Part shown: one piece after another, positions 1 to 6,712 of the stretch
Layout of the letters: each line of letters begins with the position of its first letter
Numbering within the stretch: the stretch's first letter is position 1
Assembly: GCA_017537105.1 (NCBI GenBank)
Contig: JAFWBZ010000089.1
Location: forward strand, 1-7,808
Direction of reading: 5' to 3'
Source of the DNA: Clostridia bacterium
GTDB lineage: Bacteria; Bacillota; Clostridia; Christensenellales; Aristaeellaceae
DNA length: 7,808 nucleotides
Made by a program: the position numbers and the translations under genes
Notes under the pieces: generated by a model
Databases searched by the model: none
Told to the model about the DNA's origin: nothing
The model's input: only the letters and a program-made list of their open reading frames with translations

Positions 1-283
1 CGGTAGAGGACAGGGTCGCGCCGGTGACGGCCTCGACATCCACGGTGTTGCCGGTCAGCATCTGCTGCTTCAGATCCTCCATGGCCACGTCGCCCAGGCC
101 CTCGGTCTCTTCGTTTTCCAGAATGTTGATGTCCTTGATCGCGCCGCCCTCAACGGTGACCTCGACGGACACGTTGCCGGCCTTGCCGCCTTCGCCGACG
201 CCGGTAAAGGTGCCGTCTTCGGCAAACGCGGGTAAACTCATCACCATCATCAAAGTGAGCATCAGACACAGGATCTTTTTCAT
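1..283 (-). CDS. Secreted FMN-binding-domain protein, N-terminal part (runs off left edge)
   Basis: This is a partial gene; 94 codons are visible, starting at the ATG at 283-281. An AAGGAGA ribosome binding site (297-291) lies 7 nt upstream, and a good promoter sits 56 nt above the start. Residues 1-21 form a signal peptide: a Lys-Lys start, a Leu/Met-rich core and a probable cleavage after PAFA. The rest matches an FMN_bind domain: repeated short beta strands (GTFTGVGEGG, VSVEVTVEGG, IKDINILENEE) followed by EAVTGATLSS at about 84-93. In this family the Thr of (S/T)GAT carries FMN covalently, attached by an ApbE-type flavin transferase; here that would be T90. The Asp usually three residues before (S/T)GAT is Glu here. 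The protein would act outside the membrane in electron transfer. It could be a stand-alone FMN-binding protein or the N-terminus of a larger flavocytochrome-c-like (fumarate or urocanate reductase type) enzyme; the missing part decides. It is transcribed divergently from tetR, and no functional link is evident. Confidence 0.85.
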   Translation of the reverse strand, partial: MKKILCLMLTLMMVMSLPAFAEDGTFTGVGEGGKAGNVSVEVTVEGGAIKDINILENEETEGLGDVAMEDLKQQMLTGNTVDVEAVTGATLSST

Positions 284-305
284 AATTACATCTCCTTCTT
301 CTTCC

Positions 306-321
306 GGGCGCAGCGGCGCCC
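306..321 (-). other. GC-rich hairpin in 5' leader of the FMN-binding gene
   Basis: GGGCGC and GCGCCC form a perfect 6-bp stem around a 4-nt loop. It lies within the transcribed leader, about 9 nt upstream of the AAGGAGA ribosome binding site. No U-run follows, so it is not an intrinsic terminator. It may stabilise the mRNA or affect ribosome access; this is inference. Confidence 0.4.
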
Positions 322-338
322 CTCCGATCCCACATATG

Positions 339-367
339 GGTATAGCACCGATGATGAGGATTGTCAA
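339..367 (-). promoter_or_regulatory. Sigma-A-type promoter of the FMN-binding gene
   Basis: Read on the minus strand there is a perfect TTGACA -35 box (367-362), a 17-nt spacer and a TATACC -10 box (344-339). Transcription would start near 332, giving a leader of about 50 nt that contains the GC hairpin and the AAGGAGA site. The geometry is close to consensus and the position is right for the gene ending at the left edge. Confidence 0.75.
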
Positions 368-534
368 TGGTCAAAGAAGGTAATATGCACAAAAAAGAGA
401 TATCTATTCCGAAGGCACAAGCGTACACGCTGCCATAAAAGGATATTCGGGGTTTTGTGAGCGCCCTTTTGAGCCGATGCTGGTGCCGGACATGGCACAA
501 GGGAAGAGAAGAACTATTTATAACGTTTCCGGAC

Positions 535-564
535 TTGCCCCCGGCGACAGATCTGCGCTATAAT
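535..564 (+). promoter_or_regulatory. Probable promoter of the tetR-family gene
   Basis: A perfect TATAAT -10 (559-564) is preceded, with an 18-nt spacer, by TTGCCC (535-540), which matches 4 of 6 positions of the -35 consensus. Transcription would start near 571, leaving a 60-nt leader before the chosen ATG at 631. The start site therefore lies downstream of the alternative ATG at 457, which excludes that longer start. Imperfect inverted repeats surround the -10: CAGATC (548-553) with GGTCTG (566-571), and TTGCCC (535-540) with GGGCAA (580-585). They would suit autoregulation by a TetR dimer, but this is not proven. Confidence 0.65.
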
Positions 565-630
565 AGGTCTGTTCCCGGCGGGCAACTCCTGCTGAGGAAC
601 CCATGCATATCACAGGTATGGAGGCAGAAG

Positions 631-1194
631 ATGGCTTCTCTCACCCGCAAGGCGATCATGGAATCCTTCATCCGGCTGCTGGACGAGCGCCCCCTGAACA
701 AGATCTCCGTCAAGGACATCGTGGAGGACTGCGGCATTAACCGCAACACCTTCTATTACTACTTCACCGACATTCCCACCCTGGTGGAGGAGATCGTGCG
801 GGACGAGGCCGACCGCATCGTGCTGACGGCGGAGGGCATATCGTCGCTGGAGGAATGTGTCGACGCGGCCATGCGGCTCTCCCGGGAGCATCGGCGGGCC
901 ATCTGGCACATCTACAATTCCGCCAACCGCTCCATCTATGAACGCTACCTATTGGCCATCTGCGGCCATGTGGTGAAGGCGTTCATCGACAACGTGGCCG
1001 GGGATCGGGCTATTTCCGACGAGGATCGGTCCATCATCATCCAGGGCTATAAGTGCGAGCTCTTCGGACTCATCACCGATTGGCTGAGCCACGGCATGCC
1101 CGAAGATATGGAGGCGCGATTCCTGCGGCTGTGCGAATTGCGCAGGGGGATGACCGAGGAACTGATCGAGAGAGCGGCGGGGGAGAGGGATTAG
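631..1194 (+). CDS. TetR/AcrR-family transcriptional regulator
   Basis: This is a 187-residue protein, the usual length for the family. The start at 631 is chosen because GGAGG (620-624) lies 6 nt upstream and the promoter at 535-564 excludes the longer in-frame start at 457. The TetR_N DNA-binding domain fills residues 1-55: a first helix (LTRKAIMESFIRLLDERP), then the helix-turn-helix (ISVKDIVEDCGINRNTFYYYF), where the NRNTFYYYF recognition helix is a near-textbook signature, and then the DIPTLVEEI helix. The C-terminal part (about 70-187) is helical, with IWHIYNSAN and YKCELFGLITDWLSHGM resembling the TetR_C domains of DhaS-like regulators. It probably binds a small ligand and represses. 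The nearest target is the DUF308-MMPL-coiled-coil operon 206 nt downstream in the same direction, and probably its own promoter. It ends in TAG at a normal family length, which shows that TAG is a working stop in this genome. Confidence 0.93.
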   Translation: MASLTRKAIMESFIRLLDERPLNKISVKDIVEDCGINRNTFYYYFTDIPTLVEEIVRDEADRIVLTAEGISSLEECVDAAMRLSREHRRAIWHIYNSANRSIYERYLLAICGHVVKAFIDNVAGDRAISDEDRSIIIQGYKCELFGLITDWLSHGMPEDMEARFLRLCELRRGMTEELIERAAGERD

Positions 1195-1299
1195 CCAACG
1201 GGCAACAAACGCACCGCCGCTGCTCCGCAAAGCGCAAGTGCCGGCAGTGCTACGAATCCTTTGGATTCCTGCGCGGCGTACACAACACATTCCGTTAAC

Positions 1300-1316
1300 T
1301 GCCCAAATTTAGGGCA
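1300..1316. promoter_or_regulatory. 17-bp imperfect palindrome, candidate TetR operator
   Basis: TGCCCAAATTTAGGGCA has perfect 5-bp arms (TGCCC/GGGCA) and an AT-rich centre. Its size fits TetR-family operators (about 15-20 bp). It lies between tetR and the operon promoter, about 20 nt above the -35 region. The TGCCC half-site also occurs at 536-540, with its complement GGGCA at 580-584, around the tetR promoter. A weak terminator is the alternative, but the nearest T-run begins 8 nt after the stem, too far for a standard one. Confidence 0.35.
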
Positions 1317-1334
1317 TACAACCGTTTTTGACTG

Positions 1335-1363
1335 TTTTAATCCCATAGCTTGAGCGCTATACT
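1335..1363 (+). promoter_or_regulatory. Probable promoter of the DUF308-MMPL-coiled-coil operon
   Basis: A TATACT -10 (1358-1363, 5 of 6 consensus) is preceded at 17 nt by a weak -35, TTTTAA. A better -35-like TTGACT (1328-1333) is present but sits 24 nt away. Transcription would start near 1370, about 30 nt before the first gene of the operon. ATAGC (1345-1349) and GCTAT (1356-1360) form an inverted repeat over the -10, a good place for a repressor. A weak -35 with an operator-like palindrome fits a regulated promoter. Confidence 0.45.
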
Positions 1364-1400
1364 GTATCCTGCATTGAAAAGAACAATGGAGGTGCTTTTG

Positions 1401-1997
1401 ATGCGCTCTGAAAAAACCATATGGGCGGCCAAGACGGCATACATCGCGCTGTCGGCGCTGCTGTGTGCGCTGGGGCTTCTGCTGATATTGAAGCCAGCGA
1501 TTTCGCTGGGGCTGACCGGGACCATCGTGGGCGGTGTGATGATCGCCTTCGGTGCGGTGAAGCTCATGGGATATTTCTCCAAGGACCTGTACCAGCTGGC
1601 GTTCCAGTTTGACCTGGCCTTCGGCATACTGCTGATCGCGCTGGGGGTGCTCATCCTGGTGCGCCCGGTGCGAGCGATGGCGATGCTGTGCGTGATCCTG
1701 GGCATAGAGATCATTGCGGACGGGCTGTTCAAGGTGCAGATGGCGCTGGACGCCCGCCGATTCGGGCTTTTGAGCTGGTGGCTGATCCTCGCGATGGCGG
1801 TCCTCACGGGTGCGGCGGGCGTAGCCATCGCGCTGCATCCCTCCGAGAGCGCGCTGACGCTCACGGCCATGACCGGCGCGGCGCTGACGGCACAGGGGCT
1901 CATGAACCTGTGCGTGGCCCTGTGCGCGGTGAAGGTCACCGCCTGCCGCCGGCCGGACATCGTTGAAGTCCGGTTCGCTGAAGGGAGGGATCGGTAA
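1401..1997 (+). CDS. DUF308/HdeD-like integral membrane protein
   Basis: This is a 198-residue, strongly hydrophobic protein. The start at 1401 is preceded by GGAGG (1388-1392) at 8 nt; in-frame ATGs at 1350 and 1386 lie before or inside that site and are less likely. About six membrane helices can be seen, arranged as repeated hydrophobic pairs: a first around 10-30 (YIALSALLCALGLLLILKP), then GLTGTIVGGVMIAFGAVKLMG, FGILLIALGVLILVRPV, AMLCVILGIEIIADGLFKV, WWLILAMAVLTGAAGVAIAL and a last near 155-175. The pattern of Gly-rich helices with 'LILKP' and 'LILVRPV' turns is typical of the DUF308 family, whose best-known member is the acid-resistance protein HdeD. The molecular function of the family is not established. 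It is the first gene of the operon and its TAA abuts the ATG of the MMPL gene, so the two are probably translationally coupled and work in the same membrane process. Confidence 0.85.
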   Translation: MRSEKTIWAAKTAYIALSALLCALGLLLILKPAISLGLTGTIVGGVMIAFGAVKLMGYFSKDLYQLAFQFDLAFGILLIALGVLILVRPVRAMAMLCVILGIEIIADGLFKVQMALDARRFGLLSWWLILAMAVLTGAAGVAIALHPSESALTLTAMTGAALTAQGLMNLCVALCAVKVTACRRPDIVEVRFAEGRDR

Positions 1998-4088
1998 ATG
2001 CGTTTCGCAAAGACCATCGTGAAGCTGCGGGTGCCGATCATACTACTGGCGCTGATCCTGCTGATCCCCTCCGCCATCGGCATGGCGGCCACCCAGGTAA
2101 ACTACGACATGCTCACCTACCTGCCCGGGAACATCGACACCATGATCGGCCAGGACGAGCTGATGGCCGAGTTCGGAAAGGGCGCCTTCTCATTTATCGT
2201 TATCGAGGGCATGGACCATGGGAATGTGGCCGCTCTCAAGGAGAAGGTCGAGGCCGTGGACCATGTGGACTCCGCCATCTGGTACAACAGCTTCGCGGAC
2301 ATGTCCATCCCCATGGAGATGCTGCCCAAGAAGCTCTACGACGCCTTCAATGCCGACGACGCCACCATGATAGCGGTGTTTTTCGACGGCACCACCTCCG
2401 AAGACGGTACCATGCAAGCCTTCCAGGAGATCCGGCGTATTTGCGGCCAGCAGTGCTTCGTTTCCGGCATGACCGCCATGGTGCTGGACCTGAAGGATGT
2501 TTGCGAGCACGAGGAGCCCATCTACGTGGCCATCGCCGTGGGGCTGGCCATACTGGCCATGATGCTGCTGCTGGACAGCTTCCTGGTGCCGCTGGTGTTC
2601 ATGGCATCCATCGGCATGGCAATACTCTACAATATGGGCACCAACCTGCTGCTGGAGCAGATCTCGTTCATCACCATGGCGCTGGCCGCGGTGCTGCAGC
2701 TGGCGGTGACCATGGACTACTCCATCTTCCTGTGGCACAGCTACAACGAGCAGTTCCAGCACTGTTCCGACAACAAGGAGGCCATGGCCCGGGCCATCAG
2801 CCTGACGCTCTCCAGCGTCGTGGGCTCCTCCATCACCACGGTGGCTGGCTTCGTGGCCCTGTGCTTCATGAGCTTCAAGCTGGGCCTGGATATGGGCCTG
2901 GTGATGGCCAAGGGCGTGGTGCTGGGCGTGATCGGCTGCGTGACCATCCTTCCCGCCATGATCCTGCTGCTGGACAAGCCCCTTCAGCGGACCAGGCACA
3001 GGCCGCTGATCCCGGACATGCACAGGCTGGCCCGGGGCGTCACAAAGGCATTCCCGGTGTTCCTGGCGCTGTTTGCGCTGCTGGTATATCCCGCCTACGA
3101 CGCCTACGCCAAGGCCAACCGCGAGGTATACTACGACCTCGGAGCGTCGCTGCCGGATTACATGCAGTACGTCATCGCCCAGAACAAGCTGGAGGAAACC
3201 TTCGATGTAGCCTCCACCCACATGCTGCTGCTGGACACGGACGTGCCTGAGAAGGACGTCTATGAAATGGTCCAGGAGATGGAACAGGTGGAGGGCGTGA
3301 AGTACACGCTGGGGCTGGAGAGCTTCACAGGCCCGGCCATGCCCAAGGAGATGCTGCCGGATAAGATCGTCCGGAAGCTGCAGAGCGGCAAGTGGGAACT
3401 GATGCTGGTCAACTCCGAATACTCCGTGGCCAGCGACGCCGCCAACGCCCAGATCGACCAGCTGAACGCCATCCTCAAAAAGTATGATCCCACCGGCATG
3501 CTGATCGGCGAGGGCCCCTGCATGAAGGACATGATTGACATCACCAACCATGATTTCCAGGTGGTCAACGCGGTTTCAATCGTGGCCATATTCGTCATCA
3601 TACTGCTGGTGACCCGCAGCCTGTCGCTGCCGATCATACTGATCGCGGTCATCGAACTGGCCATATTCATCAACCTGGGTTGCGCCCACTACCTGGGCAC
3701 CAGCCTGCCGTTCATCGCCCCCATCTGCATCTCCACGATCCAACTGGGCGCCACGGTGGACTACGCCATACTGATGACCACCCGCTACAAATCCGAGCGG
3801 ACCTCGGGCAGATCGAAGCGCGAGGCCGTGTCCATCGCCCTGGGCACCTCCGCGCCGTCGATCATCGTCAGCGGCATGGGGCTGTTCGCCGCTACCTTCG
3901 GCGTGGCCATGTATTCCAATATCGACATCATCTCCTCCATCTGCATGCTGCTGGCCCGCGGCGCGCTGATATCGATGGTGCTGGTGATTACGACGCTGCC
4001 GGCGCTTTTGATGCTGTGCGACGGCCTGATCCGCCACACCACCCTGGGGATGAAGATCAAGAACCAAACCGTCAGAGAGGAAGTCTGA
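1998..4088 (+). CDS. MMPL/RND-superfamily membrane transporter
   Basis: This 696-residue protein has the duplicated RND plan. TM1 is at about 12-30, followed by a large extracellular domain (31-172) and TM2-6 (174-328). TM7 is at 352-372, followed by a second extracellular domain (373-520) and TM8-12 (523-670). Each half carries the Asp-Tyr pair of MMPL proton relays in its fourth helix: TMDYSIFLW (D240) and TVDYAILMT (D588). The two outer domains still show their common origin: both carry an SF...P.EMLP motif (near 98-110 and again near 444-453). The family uses the proton gradient to export lipids, peptides or hydrophobic compounds; the substrate here cannot be read. The start is fixed by GGGAGG (1984-1989) and by the stop of the preceding gene at 1995-1997. 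Two bases separate its TGA from the next gene, the large secreted coiled-coil protein, which is the obvious partner. The length and all key residues are normal. Confidence 0.92.
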   Translation: MRFAKTIVKLRVPIILLALILLIPSAIGMAATQVNYDMLTYLPGNIDTMIGQDELMAEFGKGAFSFIVIEGMDHGNVAALKEKVEAVDHVDSAIWYNSFADMSIPMEMLPKKLYDAFNADDATMIAVFFDGTTSEDGTMQAFQEIRRICGQQCFVSGMTAMVLDLKDVCEHEEPIYVAIAVGLAILAMMLLLDSFLVPLVFMASIGMAILYNMGTNLLLEQISFITMALAAVLQLAVTMDYSIFLWHSYNEQFQHCSDNKEAMARAISLTLSSVVGSSITTVAGFVALCFMSFKLGLDMGLVMAKGVVLGVIGCVTILPAMILLLDKPLQRTRHRPLIPDMHRLARGVTKAFPVFLALFALLVYPAYDAYAKANREVYYDLGASLPDYMQYVIAQNKLEETFDVASTHMLLLDTDVPEKDVYEMVQEMEQVEGVKYTLGLESFTGPAMPKEMLPDKIVRKLQSGKWELMLVNSEYSVASDAANAQIDQLNAILKKYDPTGMLIGEGPCMKDMIDITNHDFQVVNAVSIVAIFVIILLVTRSLSLPIILIAVIELAIFINLGCAHYLGTSLPFIAPICISTIQLGATVDYAILMTTRYKSERTSGRSKREAVSIALGTSAPSIIVSGMGLFAATFGVAMYSNIDIISSICMLLARGALISMVLVITTLPALLMLCDGLIRHTTLGMKIKNQTVREEV

Positions 4089-4090
4089 GC

Positions 4091-6181
4091 ATGAGCAATA
4101 TCATCAAACGCTGTATGAGCATCGCCGTCGCCGTCGTGCTGGCCGTGGGCTGCATCGTCCCGGCGGCGCTGGCCGAGGACAAGAAGGAGACCGTGTTCGT
4201 GATCGCGGACGCTTCGGGCGCGCCCGACCATGTGGTGGTCAGCGAGCGGCTGTACAACCCGGACGGCCTGGAGGAGATCCGGGACTACAGCGAACTTCAG
4301 GACATCGAGAACGTGTCCGACGCCCAGACCTTCTCGAACGATGGCGGCGTGATCGTCTGGCAGGCTGGCGGCGAGGACGTGCAGTACGAGGGCAAGTCCG
4401 ACAAGCCCCTGCCCGTGGACGTGAAGGTCACCTACCGGTTGGACGGACAGCCCGTCGAGCCCGCGGACCTCAAGGGCCGGAGCGGCCACCTGGACATTCG
4501 GCTGGAGTACTCCGTCAGCGAGACCCGCACCGTTGAAATCGACGGCGTGGCCACCGAAATTCCCGTACCCTTCCTGATGGCCAGCGTGCTGTTCATCGAC
4601 CCGGATGTCTGCGACAACGTTACCGTGGAAAACGGCAAGCTGGTGGACGCCGGCAATCTGCGCCTGGCGGTGTGCGTGGGCATGCCCGGCGTCAGCGAAG
4701 CCCTGGACCTGGAGAGCTACGAGGACCTTGACATCGAACTGCCCACTACCGCCACCATTTCGGCGGATGTGAAGAACTACGCCAACTCCGGCATATACAC
4801 CTTCGCCACCAGCTCTCCCCTGGAGAACCTGGACGTGGAAAATGGCGAACTGACGGAACTCAAGGACATCGATTTCGCCGGCATGGCAGACAACCTGGCG
4901 GACGCCATCGCCCAGTTGAAGGACGGCTCCCGGGAACTGGCCGACGGCGTGCAGGAGTTGAAGGACGGCGCGGGCGAGCTGAAGGACGGCGCGCACGAGC
5001 TCTCCGACGGACTGAATGAGATCGATGACAACTCCGACGACCTGGTGGACGGCGCGAAGCAGCTGTTCGAGGGTATCCTGGACACCGCCAACGACGGGCT
5101 CAGGGAGAAGAAGGCAGACTTCGCCAAGCTGGACATTACCCTGCGGGACCTGACCATCGACAACTATGAATCCGAGATCGCCCGTTTGGAGAAGGAGCTC
5201 CTAGAGAACGTGGAGGACTACGTCTACAGGGAGGCCGACCGGCTGCTCCGGCAGAAGGTGTACGAAGCCGTGCACGCCGAGGTGGTGAAGAAGGTCAACG
5301 AAGCCGCAGTTCAGCAGGTGACGGACAAGGTGAACGAGGCCGCCCGTCAGCAGGTGATGGACGCCATACTGGAGCACGTCCACCAGCAGGTGGAGGAAGG
5401 CGCGAAGGGCCAGGTGATGGACGCCATCCACGAAAACGTGCGCCAGCGGGTGGAGGAGGCCGCGAAGCAGAAGATCGAGGCCGCCCTGCGCAATCCCGAC
5501 GCGGCCACCGTGGAACAGATGGTGGAGACTAAGCTGAACGATCCCGAGGTACAGGCCGAGATCGACGCCGCCGTGCAGACACAGATGGCCGACGCGGCTG
5601 TTCAGTCCGAGATCGACAAGCAGATTGAGGCCATGGCCCGTCCCAAGGTGGAAGCCGCCGTGGAGCAGGCCGTGCGCAAGCAGGTGGAGGCCGCTGTGGA
5701 GGCTCAGGTGCGGCAGCAGGTCACCGAGACCGTGCGCGGGCAAGTCCGCGCCGCCGTGGAGGCCCAGCTGTCCAATCCCACCACCGCTCCTACTGCCGAG
5801 CCCACTGAGGCGCCTGCCGTAGAACCCACGGAAGCGCCCACCGAAGAACCCACACAGGCGCCCACTGAGACTCCGACCGAGCAGCCCACGGAAACGCCGA
5901 CTGCAGCTCCCACGGAGCAACCCACCGAGTCTCCCGCGGAGAAACCCGCGGCGGAAGACCACGACGAAACGCTTTCCGCCCGGAGCCTGATCGCGCCGTT
6001 CGCCTACGCGGAAGGTGGAGATATCGAGACGCAGATTGAGGCGCTGGTGGAGCGCCAGATGACCTCTGCCGAGGTACAGGCCAGGATCAACGCGGCGGTG
6101 CAGGCGCAGATGGCGTCCGGCAGCGTACAGTCGACCATCGACCAGAGCGTGGCGGCGCAGATGGCGTCCGACGCGGTGTAG
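4091..6181 (+). CDS. Secreted DG-heptad coiled-coil protein, MMPL partner (cut at in-frame TAG)
   Basis: As read it is 696 residues. The start has an upstream GAGAGGAA ribosome binding site and follows the MMPL stop by 2 nt. Residues 1-28 are a signal peptide ending in AALA before EDKK. A globular domain (about 30-265) follows. Residues 275-328 are eight heptads of (E/Q)LxDGxx, as in YhgE/Pip- and EsaA-like proteins. A long Glu/Gln/Ala/Val-rich helical region spans about 350-560. It includes a 20-residue repeat (421-440, 441-460) and two 17-residue repeats (481-514). A PTE-type linker covers 563-619, and LIAPFAYAEGGD begins a second helical region of 17-residue repeats from residue 656. The frame is cut at codon 697 by TAG, but the same frame continues to 7153. 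No C-terminal membrane helix is present, unlike YhgE/Pip. I infer an extracellular rod crossing the cell wall next to the transporter. Function is unknown; the family link rests on the DG heptads and gene context. Confidence 0.85.
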   Translation: MSNIIKRCMSIAVAVVLAVGCIVPAALAEDKKETVFVIADASGAPDHVVVSERLYNPDGLEEIRDYSELQDIENVSDAQTFSNDGGVIVWQAGGEDVQYEGKSDKPLPVDVKVTYRLDGQPVEPADLKGRSGHLDIRLEYSVSETRTVEIDGVATEIPVPFLMASVLFIDPDVCDNVTVENGKLVDAGNLRLAVCVGMPGVSEALDLESYEDLDIELPTTATISADVKNYANSGIYTFATSSPLENLDVENGELTELKDIDFAGMADNLADAIAQLKDGSRELADGVQELKDGAGELKDGAHELSDGLNEIDDNSDDLVDGAKQLFEGILDTANDGLREKKADFAKLDITLRDLTIDNYESEIARLEKELLENVEDYVYREADRLLRQKVYEAVHAEVVKKVNEAAVQQVTDKVNEAARQQVMDAILEHVHQQVEEGAKGQVMDAIHENVRQRVEEAAKQKIEAALRNPDAATVEQMVETKLNDPEVQAEIDAAVQTQMADAAVQSEIDKQIEAMARPKVEAAVEQAVRKQVEAAVEAQVRQQVTETVRGQVRAAVEAQLSNPTTAPTAEPTEAPAVEPTEAPTEEPTQAPTETPTEQPTETPTAAPTEQPTESPAEKPAAEDHDETLSARSLIAPFAYAEGGDIETQIEALVERQMTSAEVQARINAAVQAQMASGSVQSTIDQSVAAQMASDAV
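4913..5074 (+). repeat. DG-heptad block 1 (8 units of 21 bp)
   Basis: Eight consecutive heptads of the form (E/Q)LxDGxx, for example ELADGVQ, ELKDGAG and ELKDGAH; the last two are degenerate (EIDDNSD, QLFEG). They encode residues 275-328 of the secreted protein. Leu at a fixed heptad position fits a coiled coil. A matching block occurs at 6872-6976 near the C-terminus. Confidence 0.85.
5351..5470 (+). repeat. Two tandem 60-bp (20-residue) repeats
   Basis: Residues 421-440 (QVMDAILEHV...) and 441-460 (QVMDAIHENV...) are tandem copies. The first 17 bases, starting CAGGTGATGGACG, are identical in both. They lie in the middle of the first helical region and point to growth by duplication. Confidence 0.75.
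5777..5947 (+). repeat. Pro/Thr/Glu-rich linker, 12-bp quasi-repeats
   Basis: This stretch encodes about 57 residues made mostly of PTxx units (PTEA, PTEE, PTQA, PTET, PTEQ). Such linkers are extended, unstructured and common in secreted or wall-spanning proteins of Clostridia. It separates the two helical halves of the protein. Short repeats of this kind vary in length between strains and are prone to assembly error. Confidence 0.8.
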
Positions 6182-6712
6182 GCGCAGATCGAATCCAACG
6201 TACAGGCGCAGGTGGCCGATCCCGCGAACCGCGCGAAGGCGGAGGCTCAGGCTGAGCCGATGGTGCGGGAAAAGGTGGTCGAGGCGGCGAAGGCAAAGAT
6301 CCGCGCGGGCATCGGAAATCTGACCGAGGACCAGATCGCGGAGCTGGTGGCGCAGCAGCTGACGTCTAACGAGATCCGGGCGCAGGTGGAGGCGGCCTAT
6401 CAGCAGGAGCTCCAGAAGCCTGAGACCCAGGCATTGATCGACGCGGCCTATGGCGAACAGATGGATTCCGATGACGTGCAGGCGAAGATCGAGGCCGCCT
6501 ATCAGGAAGAGCTCAATAAGCCCGAGAACAAGGCCGCCATGGAGGCCGAGCTGAACAAGCAGCTGGCCAGCAAGGAGGTTCAGGCGCTGATCAACAAGAA
6601 CATCGCAGAGCAGATGGGCTCTGTCAATGTGCAGAATCTGATTGCCCAGAACATCGCTGAGCAGATGCGCACGAAGAAGGTGCAGGACATCATCGCCGAG
6701 AACATCGCGGAT
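6056..6712 (+). repeat. 17-residue (51-bp) helical repeat array
   Basis: Five units of exactly 17 residues start at 6056, 6107, 6158, 6209 and 6260. After one 15-residue unit (6311-6355), seven more 17-residue units start at 6356, 6407, 6458, 6509, 6560, 6611 and 6662. The consensus is roughly QMxSxxVQAxIxxxIAE, with hydrophobics at positions 2, 7, 11 and 15. Related units occur earlier, at 5531 and 5582. The period is not a multiple of the heptad, so packing must differ from that of the DG blocks. The in-frame TAG at 6179-6181 is position 8 of the third unit, where units 1 and 2 have Gln. Confidence 0.8.

Noticed and set aside
457..630. 58-residue N-terminal extension of the TetR protein
   Set aside because: The promoter lies inside it, it matches no TetR sequence, and GGAGG directly precedes the ATG at 631.
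1254..1268. GAATCC-TTT-GGATTC hairpin after tetR as a terminator
   Set aside because: The 6-bp stem is perfect but no T-run follows; it could be a weak structure only.
2190..3551. 453-codon minus-strand open frame opposite the MMPL gene
   Set aside because: It is a His/Gln/Gly-rich shadow of a clear transporter gene that has two conserved Asp-Tyr motifs on the plus strand.
3680..4090. Upstream extension of the coiled-coil frame into the MMPL gene
   Set aside because: It is out of frame with the transporter and of shadow composition; a signal peptide starts cleanly at 4091.
6179..6181. Genome-wide TAG-to-Gln recoding, or pyrrolysine
   Set aside because: The tetR gene ends in TAG at a normal family length and the other stops are TAA and TGA. 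Sibling repeats point to a simple Gln codon. No Pyl genes are visible, though the genome was not seen.
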